From positions 1-6,555 of the forward strand of contig JASJEI010000380.1 in assembly GCA_030064795.1 (NCBI GenBank): a DNA stretch of 6,555 nt, written 5' to 3'. The notes beneath the pieces were generated by a model. The model was not told the DNA's origin. It made no database searches and saw nothing but the letters and a program-made list of their open reading frames with translations. Shown here piece after piece: positions 1-4,937 of the stretch. Numbering within the stretch: position 1 is the stretch's first letter; each line of letters begins with the position of its first letter. Position numbers and translations under genes: made by a program. Source of the stretch: Pleurocapsa sp. MO_226.B13 (GTDB lineage: Bacteria; Cyanobacteriota; Cyanobacteriia; Cyanobacteriales; Xenococcaceae).

Positions 1-77
1 TCCTTGGCTGGCGGGGCAAACGAAGGTTGTCTATTGCTCGCTTCGCTCACACCCCACCCACCACCCCAAATTAGGCA

Positions 78-85
78 GCGATCGC
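78..85. repeat. HIP1 octamer (GCGATCGC)
   Basis: This is the palindrome GCGATCGC, and a second copy lies at 197-204. The octamer (HIP1) is strongly over-represented in many cyanobacterial genomes. Both copies fall in the first 221 bases and I saw none in the transposon and intron sequence. That suggests the left edge is closer to resident DNA and the rest is acquired. Confidence 0.7.
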
Positions 86-102
86 TTTAGTCTTGGTTAT
101 GT

Positions 103-139
103 AATGGCGGAAATAGAAGGTTCGCCCGACGAAGTGCAG
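103..139 (+). repeat. Inverted repeat, left arm (partner 431-467)
   Basis: The reverse complement of 103-139 matches 431-467 at 33 of 37 positions with no gaps. The shared core includes GCGAACCTTCTATT on the 431-467 side. The left arm overlaps the start of direct-repeat copy A, so the same sequence family occurs three times in the first 808 bases, twice forward and once inverted. This is typical of the ends or debris of a repetitive element. Confidence 0.65.
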
Positions 140-221
140 CCTGTCCCTACAACCCTTATTATGCAAGGGATACAGAGATTGAAACTTCCCAGATTAGCGA
201 TCGCTGAAAGATAAGTTACAT
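108..221 (+). repeat. Copy A of a ~108-base direct repeat, possible structured RNA
   Basis: The segment from about 114 to 221 aligns without gaps to 701-808, at roughly 70% identity by eye. The match is best at 144-175 and at the end, where both copies finish ATAAGTTACAT. It can fold: CTGTCCCT (141-148) pairs with AGGG-AT-ACAG (166-175), leaving AT bulged. In copy B the pair C146:G168 becomes G733:C755, a compensatory double change, although the two inner pairs of that stem are weakened. A CRISPR-like tail ending GATTGAAAC is present at 177-185, but only once. Its identity is unknown; it could be the end of a repetitive element or a small RNA. Confidence 0.5.
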
Positions 222-252
222 AAATGTTTTTTGACGGCATCTACATGTGAGA

Positions 253-264
253 AAAACATTGCCT
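253..264 (+). repeat. AAAACATTGCCT repeat copy
   Basis: The 12-mer AAAACATTGCCT followed by an A-run occurs here and again at 330-341, with its reverse complement at 357-368. Paired inward, the copies at 253 and 368 could be the terminal repeats of a ~116-base non-autonomous element. The copy at 330 makes a local hairpin the simpler reading. Confidence 0.5.
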
Positions 265-329
265 AAAAAAGAAGTGGGAGGGGTCGTAAGTTATGCCTTC
301 AGAGCCTTGTAACCACATATTTTATTTTG

Positions 330-368
330 AAAACATTGCCTAAAAGGACTCAAACTAGGCAATGTTTT
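330..368. repeat. Perfect 12-bp hairpin
   Basis: AAAACATTGCCT (330-341) and AGGCAATGTTTT (357-368) form a perfect 12-bp stem with a 15-base loop. The stem is AT-rich at its base and has no following T-run, so a rho-independent terminator is not well supported. A transposon-end hairpin or a residual inverted repeat is more likely. Confidence 0.6.
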
Positions 369-430
369 AATAAGTAATTTCGATTAAAAAGGGCTGAAAA
401 TGGGGTTGACAAAAAGACAATGGTTTCACC

Positions 431-467
431 CTGCACTTCCTCGTGCGAACCTTCTATTACCGCCCTT
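431..467 (-). repeat. Inverted repeat, right arm (partner 103-139)
   Basis: This is the reverse-complement partner of 103-139, with 4 mismatches in 37. It contains the GTG proposed as the start of the 443-703 ORF. The N-terminal residues of that ORF (MRTFYYRPL) are therefore translated from repeat sequence, which weakens that start. Confidence 0.65.
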
Positions 468-703
468 TAGGAACAGCAGTCGTCGAGATCCTCAAAAGAT
501 TTTTTAGTAGTGAGAATGTCCCTAGTCCATTACCAGGTAATGTACCTCTGCTACCAAGTAATGTAGTCACAGAGGATAGATTGGATGAAGCATTATCTAA
601 ACTAAAATCATCTAGTAATGTTCTGGATACTTTACCAAGTAATGTAGTAAGTAAAGATGATTTTAGTAACGCACTTAGTAAAATACCTAGTACGCCTAAA
701 TAG
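443..703 (+). CDS. Hypothetical 86-aa repeat-containing ORF (doubtful)
   Basis: The family is not recognised. The frame opens with GTG and has no Shine-Dalgarno sequence. Its first ~10 residues come from an inverted repeat (431-467), so the true start, if any, is uncertain. The C-terminal half contains an imperfect in-frame repeat: LPSNVV-T/S-E/K-D-R/D-L/F, three residues on ALSK-L/I, at about residues 37-54 and 64-81. The SNV triplet recurs between them. This periodicity favours real or recently real coding sequence over chance. It could be the C-terminal remnant of a longer repeat protein whose front was replaced. A minus-strand frame (457-726) overlaps it, but its leucine/serine-rich composition looks like a shadow. 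There are no signal peptide, membrane segments or catalytic motifs. Confidence 0.3.
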   Translation: MRTFYYRPLGTAVVEILKRFFSSENVPSPLPGNVPLLPSNVVTEDRLDEALSKLKSSSNVLDTLPSNVVSKDDFSNALSKIPSTPK

Positions 704-808
704 AAGGTTGATGTCACCAGGGGCAACCTGTCGCTAAAACCCTTACTGTGCAGTCGATACAGCGAGCGGATTTTTTAAATTTAGCGCTGGCTCAAATATA
801 AGTTACAT
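695..808 (+). repeat. Copy B of the ~108-base direct repeat
   Basis: This is colinear with copy A (114-221), with the same length and no gaps. The last 28 bases match at 24 of 28, ending ATAAGTTACAT. It stops exactly at 808, where the insertion sequence begins at 809. Copy A continues past that point as AAATGTTTTTTGACGG. The missing continuation is not found at the other end of the insertion sequence (from 3007), so this copy was cut by a rearrangement and not by simple insertion. A CTGTCG (728-733) / CGATACAG (755-762) stem matches the A-copy stem. Confidence 0.5.
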
Positions 809-831
809 GGCAACCAACGTAAGGCGGGACA
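809..831 (+). repeat. Left terminal inverted repeat of the insertion sequence
   Basis: Its reverse complement matches 2984-3006 at 20 of 23 positions. The conserved parts include GGC, ACCAAC, TAAG and CGGGACA. The mismatches fall at 812, 819 and 824. Similarity stops at 808 outward and fades inward after 831, which sets the element boundary. Confidence 0.8.
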
Positions 832-843
832 AAAAGGGAGTAA

Positions 844-866
844 GTTCGCGATGATTATTCGCGAAC
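844..866. promoter_or_regulatory. Perfect palindrome GTTCGCGA-N7-TCGCGAAC (copy 1)
   Basis: Two perfect 8-bp arms flank a 7-base spacer, followed by AAAAT. A near-identical palindrome with the same 7-base spacer lies at 1379-1407, also followed by AAAAT. The two therefore flank the 921-1340 gene in direct orientation. This copy lies about 55 bases downstream of that gene's stop. A subterminal transposase- or regulator-binding site is plausible. A transcription terminator is less likely, as no T-run follows on either strand. Confidence 0.6.
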
Positions 867-920
867 AAAATATATTTCTCATCTTGCTCCTGAGCCATTA
901 ATTTCTGTTGTGTCAATCCA

Positions 921-1340
921 TTATGAGTGCGAATCTGGTTTCTTAGAAGAATTCTTACTCTCGGAATAGAGATCTGACCAACTATCTTTAAGAGCATCAA
1001 TGGCCTTTTGGAGTTCATCAATTTGAACTCTTCTGAGAACCATCTGAACAGCATCAACATGAGCAGGAGTCCCCGCAGCACCGAGATGTTTGTAACGGGA
1101 AGGTTTGCCCGCTCCTTGTTTCGAGATAAAGATGGGTTGCTTGGCTTGTAATTTATAGTACCAGTAAGGCTTGTACTGACCTCGTGCTTGATAGCGAGCG
1201 AGGCAACAGCCTGGGGGCGCGACTTCTCCCGAGCCCGAAATTTTCTCAATCTGAGCTTCGAGATTAGCAATTGTAGCTAATAATCTTTCGGCACGATTGA
1301 GTTTTTCCAGTTGTCGAGCCGATGAAGTTTTGTCAGACAT
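921..1340 (-). CDS. Small accessory protein of the insertion sequence, 139 aa, function unknown
   Basis: This is a minus-strand gene transcribed divergently from the transposase, 84 bases away, inside the terminal repeats. Residues 5-36 (SARQLEKLNRAERLLATIANLEAQIEKIS) look helical or coiled-coil. The middle holds GCCLARYQARG (45-54) and KPYWYYKLQ (57-65), followed by SRYKHLG (81-87) and HVDAVQMVLRR (94-104). A second amphipathic helix spans about 105-126, and the tail is polar. The aromatic PYWYYK...SRYKHLG pattern is one I associate with small conserved proteins found beside transposases, but I cannot name the family. There is no enzyme motif or signal peptide. It probably binds DNA or assists or regulates the transposase; this is inferred from context only. 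No Shine-Dalgarno sequence precedes ATG 1340, which is common in cyanobacteria. A longer overlapping frame (803-1270, minus) appears to be a shadow. Confidence 0.75.
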   Translation of the reverse strand: MSDKTSSARQLEKLNRAERLLATIANLEAQIEKISGSGEVAPPGCCLARYQARGQYKPYWYYKLQAKQPIFISKQGAGKPSRYKHLGAAGTPAHVDAVQMVLRRVQIDELQKAIDALKDSWSDLYSESKNSSKKPDSHS

Positions 1341-1342
1341 GG

Positions 1343-1372
1343 TTGAAATCTGGAGGAGAGACTAAATATAAT
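1343..1372 (+). promoter_or_regulatory. Promoter-like TTGAAA-N18-TATAAT for the transposase
   Basis: TTGAAA (1343-1348) and a perfect TATAAT (1367-1372), separated by 18 bases, point toward the transposase gene. The expected start of transcription, around 1379, falls at the first base of the palindrome 1379-1407. That palindrome could thus act as an operator or as a hairpin in the short leader. Prediction only. Confidence 0.45.
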
Positions 1373-1378
1373 TGTAGC

Positions 1379-1407
1379 TTTGTTCGCGAGTATTTTTCGC
1401 GAACAAA
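1379..1407. promoter_or_regulatory. Perfect palindrome TTTGTTCGCGA-N7-TCGCGAACAAA (copy 2)
   Basis: Two perfect 11-bp arms flank a 7-base spacer, between the two divergent genes and 17 bases before the transposase ATG. It shares its core and spacer length with the palindrome at 844-866. The position suits an operator controlling both genes, or an RNA hairpin lowering transposase translation. No binding protein can be identified from sequence. Confidence 0.65.
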
Positions 1408-1424
1408 ATCCCTTCTAACTCACC

Positions 1425-2996
1425 ATGAATTTACGACAACGTTGTCAAGCTGTATTTAAAGCCGGATATGAGTTTGGAAAAACATCGTTTCGCCGTTTGG
1501 CCAAAAAAACGAAACTCTCTAAAAGTAGTGCACATCGACTATGTCATCGAATAGCAAGGCGAAATCAACATCCAGAATCTTCTTTATGGGAAACGGAAGC
1601 AGGACAAAACTGGCTTCGTTTATTGGTTTTAGCAACTATTTTTGTTTTTGCTCTTCAGGGAGGAATTGGTTGTGAAAGACTATCTCAATTCTTTCATTTA
1701 CTGCGCCTACAGCATCATATAGGAGTTTCACCCACAGCATTACGCAGTTTACGCTCTCAAATAGAGTCTAAAATCCTTGATTATCAACAACAACAAGAGC
1801 AACAATTACGAACCAGCTCCTCTAAGGTCGAAGTTTGTGCGGCGGCAGACGAAACTTTTTTTGACCAAGTTATTTTGGTGATGCTCGATTTACCTTCGGG
1901 GTATATTTTTGTCGAAGAAATCACGGAAGATTGTCAGTATGAGACATGGCAAGAAAAAGTCACTCAAGCTTTCCAACCATTGGGATTGAAAGTTAAATAT
2001 TTGGTTAGTGACCGAGCTAAGGCCATAGTGAAATTAGCCCTCAAGGATTTAGGTACAGCTTCGATAGCTGATTTATTTCATGTTCTATATAACTTAAACC
2101 GAAGTCTGGCTCTGGAACTTAACTGTTTGGCAGCGAAGCTCCAAAAACAACTGAAAATGGAGAAAGAGAAGGGAGCAGTACCAGAATTAATCGCACAAAT
2201 AGAAACTAATCAAAGACTCTTACGACAATCAAGGCTCACCTATGACAATTGCTGTCACCACCTGAGTACCTGTTTACACCCTTTTGCTCTTAACGAGAAT
2301 CGACCTCAAACTACAGAAACTGTTGCGATGGAGCTTCAATCGATTCTTCATCGGCTTCAAACTCTCAGACAGACTCATCAGCTTAAAGATTCTCGTAATG
2401 GTATCAGAAGCCTGAAAAATCAAATTGAATCATTATCGGCAATAGTTGATCTTTGGTGGTCTTGGGTTGACCAATGTTTAGCTGCTGGTGGATGTGAGAT
2501 CAATCTTGTGCACTGGGTCAAGGACTATTTACTGCCCTCCGCTTATTGGCAACAACAGGTTCAGCGCACCAAAAATCCCGAATTGGGAGAGGATTATCAA
2601 GCAGCTTACCTGAAAGCACAAGAGTTTCTCAGGATTCATCCGATTACAATGAGTTTGAGCTCGAAGGAGCGCGAGCAATGGCAACACTGGGCGATTTGGA
2701 TGGTCAGTAAGTTCCAACGTTCTTCTTCTGCTGTGGAGGGACGTAATGGATATCTTTCTCAAGTTCATCATAACCGACGAGGACTATCCACCAAACGTTT
2801 AAAAGTCTCTACTGTGATTCATAATTTTGCTCTCCAACGAAGTGATGGTACTACTGCGGCTGAGAGGTTATTTGGTCGCAAATTTCCTGATTTGTTTGAG
2901 TATCTTGAAAACAATCTTGGTGAATTACCTCAACCGAGGAAGTCAAGAAAATCATCTCAGCCCCAAACTTTTACCCTGCCTACTGTCCCGTCTTAA
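1425..2996 (+). CDS. DUF6399-type DDE transposase, 523 aa
   Basis: This is the probable transposase of the insertion sequence, which would cut and rejoin its ends. The N-terminus has a basic helix-turn-helix-like stretch at about 18-46 (GKTSFRRLAKKTKLSKSSAHRLCHRI). An RNase H-like core follows, with likely catalytic acids D142 (AADETFF), D196 (VSDRAKAIVK) and E438 (SSSAVEGRNG, then LSQVHHNRRG). A second helpful signature is ADLFHVLYNLNR (215-226). A long helical insertion, rich in Q, K and L, separates the second D from the E (about 227-420), as in some large DDE enzymes. The acidic triad and the SSAVEGRNG...H..RRG block match what I know of DUF6399 proteins, which are common in cyanobacteria. 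A hydrophobic stretch at 63-80 is probably buried core, not a membrane segment. ATG 1425 is the first start after the palindrome and has no clear ribosome site. The stop lies in the right terminal repeat. The gene looks intact. Confidence 0.85.
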   Translation: MNLRQRCQAVFKAGYEFGKTSFRRLAKKTKLSKSSAHRLCHRIARRNQHPESSLWETEAGQNWLRLLVLATIFVFALQGGIGCERLSQFFHLLRLQHHIGVSPTALRSLRSQIESKILDYQQQQEQQLRTSSSKVEVCAAADETFFDQVILVMLDLPSGYIFVEEITEDCQYETWQEKVTQAFQPLGLKVKYLVSDRAKAIVKLALKDLGTASIADLFHVLYNLNRSLALELNCLAAKLQKQLKMEKEKGAVPELIAQIETNQRLLRQSRLTYDNCCHHLSTCLHPFALNENRPQTTETVAMELQSILHRLQTLRQTHQLKDSRNGIRSLKNQIESLSAIVDLWWSWVDQCLAAGGCEINLVHWVKDYLLPSAYWQQQVQRTKNPELGEDYQAAYLKAQEFLRIHPITMSLSSKEREQWQHWAIWMVSKFQRSSSAVEGRNGYLSQVHHNRRGLSTKRLKVSTVIHNFALQRSDGTTAAERLFGRKFPDLFEYLENNLGELPQPRKSRKSSQPQTFTLPTVPS

Positions 2997-3006
2997 GTTG
3001 GTAGCC
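2984..3006 (-). repeat. Right terminal inverted repeat of the insertion sequence
   Basis: This is the partner of 809-831 (20 of 23 matching when reverse-complemented). The transposase stop TAA (2994-2996) lies within it. Similarity to the left end stops beyond 3006, and the start codon of the next gene, an intron-encoded reverse transcriptase, follows 35 bases later. Confidence 0.8.
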
Positions 3007-3027
3007 GGTATTCCTCACATTTAGATT

Positions 3028-3033
3028 GGGAGG
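3028..3033 (+). promoter_or_regulatory. Shine-Dalgarno site GGGAGG for the intron 1 protein
   Basis: GGGAGG ends 8 bases before ATG 3042. It fixes the start of the reverse transcriptase and shows that the translation signal survived the loss of the intron's 5' half. Confidence 0.7.
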
Positions 3034-3041
3034 TACGCGAG

Positions 3042-4832
3042 ATGCGAAACGCCGAAACGATTTTAAATGTAATTCAAGACAGAGGTTATCGTGGTCTACC
3101 TGTAGATGATGTCTACAGACAACTTTTCAATCCCAATCTGTATCTCCTGGCTTACAGTCGTATCTACAAAAATGATGGGGCAATGACGCGAGGAGTTACA
3201 AAGGAAACTGCTGATGGGATGTCCCAGAAAAAGATTGAGAACCTCATAGAAGACATCCGCTATGAACGTTTCCGCTGGACACCAGTGAGGCGAATTAATA
3301 TTCCTAAGAAAAACGGAAAAACTCGACCTCTGGGTATTCCCACTTGGAAAGATAAATTGCTTCAAGAAGTAATACGCTTGATATTAGAAGCATATTATGA
3401 ACCTCAATTTAGCAACAGCAGTCATGGTTTTAGACCAGAGCGTGGATGTCATACGGCATTAACAATAATTGACCGTACTTGGCAAGGAACTAAGTGGTTC
3501 ATCGAAGGAGATATTCGTGGTTGTTTTGACAACATAGATCATCAAATCTTAATGTCAATTCTACGGGAGAAAATCCTAGATAATCGCTTTTTAAGATTGA
3601 TTGAAAACTTACTCAAGGCAGGTTATTGCGAACGATGGAAATATCACTCCACTCTCAGTGGAACGCCACAAGGCGCGATAGTTTCCCCGATTCTCGCCAA
3701 TATCTATCTTGATAAATTCGATAAATTTATCGAACAGACACTCACCCCAGAATATACGCGAGGCAAAAGAAGAGCCGAAAATTCAGAGTATACAAAACTC
3801 GTAAAACTTGCCTGGTATCACAGGAAAAAGGGACACATAGAAAAAGCGCGACAACTGGAAATTCAATACCAGAAAATGCCTTCCAAAAATGTTCGTGACC
3901 CTGAATACCGAAGGCTAAATTACGTGCGTTACGCCGATGACTTTCTACTGGGATTCATTGGTTCAATTCAGGAAGCCAAAGCAATTAAGGAAAAACTGAG
4001 GACATTTTTAGTCTCAAAATTGCAACTAGAATTGTCCCCAGAAAAGACCTTGATTACTAATGCCAGAAAGGAAACGGCAAATTTCTTAGGTCATGAAATT
4101 CTAGTTCAATATTCCGATACAAAGCATACCAATGGTAAGCGTTCAATCAACGGAATCATTGGATTAAGAATGCCAGCCAGTTTTGTCCGAGAAAAGTGCG
4201 CCCTCTACATGAGGAATGGTAAACCCATTCACCGTCCTGAATTAATCAATGATGATGATTTTACTATCGTCAACATCTATCAATCAGAATATAGAGGCTA
4301 CGTCCAATTCTACAGTTTGGCTCAAAACATCGCCTGGCTCGGAAAACTCCAATGGATTATGTGGAGTTCGCTGATGAAAACTCTCGCCTGTAAACACAAA
4401 ACTAGCGTGGCTAAAATCTGCGCTAAGTATCATAAGACGGTCAAACTTCCACACGGTTTAAGAAAGTGTGTGGAAATAACCGTCCCAAGAGAAGGCAAGA
4501 AACCCTTAGTGGCTCGTTTCGGTGGTATACCACTTAAACGAGACCTTAAAACAACCATAGAAGACCTGCCAACAAAGCGGAAACCCGCGTTCAGAAATGA
4601 ACTAATTAAACGGCTTCTTGCGGATGAATGTGAGATTTGTGGAGCAGAAGGGGACATTGAAGTTCACCATATCCGCGCTCTCAAAGACCTTAAAGTCAAA
4701 GGTAAGAAAGAAAAACCGCTTTGGATGCAAATTATGTCCGCACGTAGAAGGAAAACTCTGATGGTCTGCTCTCAATGCCATGATGCTATACATGCTGGTA
4801 AACCCATACACAACAAAAGAGGCTTGGAATAG
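3042..4832 (+). CDS. ltrA: Group II intron reverse transcriptase/maturase with HNH endonuclease, 596 aa
   Basis: This multifunctional intron-encoded protein supports splicing of its intron RNA and reverse-transcribes it into cleaved target DNA. The start MRNAETILNVIQ is the family's usual N-terminus. RT blocks run over about 80-350: KNGKTRPLGIP (90-100), HGFRPERGCHTAL (128-140), EGDIRGCFDNIDH (155-167, first catalytic Asp at 157), GTPQGAIVSPILANIYLD (207-224) and YADD (297-300, remaining catalytic Asps). A family-typical insertion lies between the last two. Domain X (maturase/thumb) covers about 370-470, with YRGYVQFYSLAQN and SSLMKTLACKHK. The C-terminal HNH nuclease has CEIC (530-533), EVHHIRAL (540-547) and CSQCHDAIH (576-584). 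All catalytic residues appear intact. It resembles the large family with mitochondrial-like RTs; I cannot settle the exact subclass. The symbol is used in the generic sense. Its own ribozyme 5' half is missing, so it could act only on other copies. Confidence 0.95.
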   Translation: MRNAETILNVIQDRGYRGLPVDDVYRQLFNPNLYLLAYSRIYKNDGAMTRGVTKETADGMSQKKIENLIEDIRYERFRWTPVRRINIPKKNGKTRPLGIPTWKDKLLQEVIRLILEAYYEPQFSNSSHGFRPERGCHTALTIIDRTWQGTKWFIEGDIRGCFDNIDHQILMSILREKILDNRFLRLIENLLKAGYCERWKYHSTLSGTPQGAIVSPILANIYLDKFDKFIEQTLTPEYTRGKRRAENSEYTKLVKLAWYHRKKGHIEKARQLEIQYQKMPSKNVRDPEYRRLNYVRYADDFLLGFIGSIQEAKAIKEKLRTFLVSKLQLELSPEKTLITNARKETANFLGHEILVQYSDTKHTNGKRSINGIIGLRMPASFVREKCALYMRNGKPIHRPELINDDDFTIVNIYQSEYRGYVQFYSLAQNIAWLGKLQWIMWSSLMKTLACKHKTSVAKICAKYHKTVKLPHGLRKCVEITVPREGKKPLVARFGGIPLKRDLKTTIEDLPTKRKPAFRNELIKRLLADECEICGAEGDIEVHHIRALKDLKVKGKKEKPLWMQIMSARRRKTLMVCSQCHDAIHAGKPIHNKRGLE

Positions 4833-4842
4833 GAATACTGGA

Positions 4843-4877
4843 GAGCCGTGTGCCTGGAAAACTCGCAAGCACGGTTC
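4843..4877 (+). ncRNA. Group II intron 1 domain V
   Basis: This is a 35-base hairpin starting 10 bases after the protein's stop. The lower stem GAGCCGTG (4843-4850) pairs fully with CACGGTTC (4870-4877), including the catalytic AGC triad (4844-4846) opposite GTT. A two-base AG bulge sits at 4868-4869, as expected. The upper stem is weak: after TGC/GCA there are C-C and T-T mismatches, one G-C pair and a five-base GAAAA loop instead of a clean GNRA tetraloop. This suggests mild decay at the tip. Confidence 0.85.
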
Positions 4878-4880
4878 GGC

Positions 4881-4936
4881 GGGGGCTAGTTGGAAAAGGA
4901 GCTAATATTTGGAAACCTCGCTAGCTAGCTACCCAC
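4881..4936 (+). ncRNA. Group II intron 1 domain VI with branch-point A
   Basis: GGG (4881-4883) pairs with CCC (4932-4934), G4884 with T4930, and GCTAG (4885-4889) with CTAGC (4925-4929). A4931 is left bulged, as expected for the lariat branch point. It sits five bases before the proposed 3' end ACCCAC at 4936, slightly short of the usual six or seven, so the end may be 4937. A bulged A favours branching (lariat) splicing in the ancestral intron. Confidence 0.75.
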
Positions 4937-4937
4937 T

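Larger units (their letters stand above)
809..3006 (+). mobile_element. Insertion sequence with DUF6399-type DDE transposase, ~2.2 kb
   Basis: Terminal inverted repeats at 809-831 and 2984-3006 (20 of 23 matching) bound two divergent genes. These are a 139-aa accessory protein (minus, 921-1340) and a 523-aa transposase (plus, 1425-2996). The transposase stop codon lies inside the right terminal repeat, as in many compact insertion sequences. No target-site duplication is visible: the left flank ends TTACAT and the right flank starts GGTATT. The left flank is the cut copy B of a repeat and the right flank is group II intron sequence. The element itself looks intact. I cannot assign it to a named IS family. 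Confidence 0.8.
3007..4936 (+). mobile_element. Group II intron 1, 5'-truncated (no domains I-III)
   Basis: This stretch contains the end of domain IV with an intact intron-encoded protein (3042-4832), domain V (4843-4877) and domain VI with a bulged branch-point A at 4931. The intron's end is set at 4936 (±1) from the AC dinucleotide and the resumption of a foreign RT frame. Domains I-III normally take several hundred bases before the ORF. Here only 35 bases separate the ORF from the insertion sequence end at 3006, and nothing in 1-808 resembles a GUGYG 5' end or domain I. The RNA cannot self-splice, but the protein could still be made. Confidence 0.8.

Noticed and set aside
151..185. CRISPR-like repeat: a CCCTT/AAGGG hairpin followed by GATTGAAAC
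   Set aside because: Many cyanobacterial CRISPR repeats end this way, but only one copy exists here, copy B lacks the ending, and there are no spacers or cas genes.
406..434. TTGACA as a promoter -35 for the 443-703 ORF
   Set aside because: No acceptable -10 hexamer lies 16-18 bases downstream (that region reads CACCCTGC).
441..450. GTGCG as a group II intron 5' end
   Set aside because: The five-base match stands alone. The inverted repeat copy at 103-139 lacks it, and no domain I-like structure follows.
803..1270. Minus-strand 155-aa frame
   Set aside because: It overlaps the better-supported 921-1340 gene, crosses the insertion sequence boundary at 809, and has no coherent domain pattern.
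2827..3024. Plus-strand 65-aa frame spanning the insertion sequence end
   Set aside because: It is an out-of-frame shadow of the transposase C-terminus.
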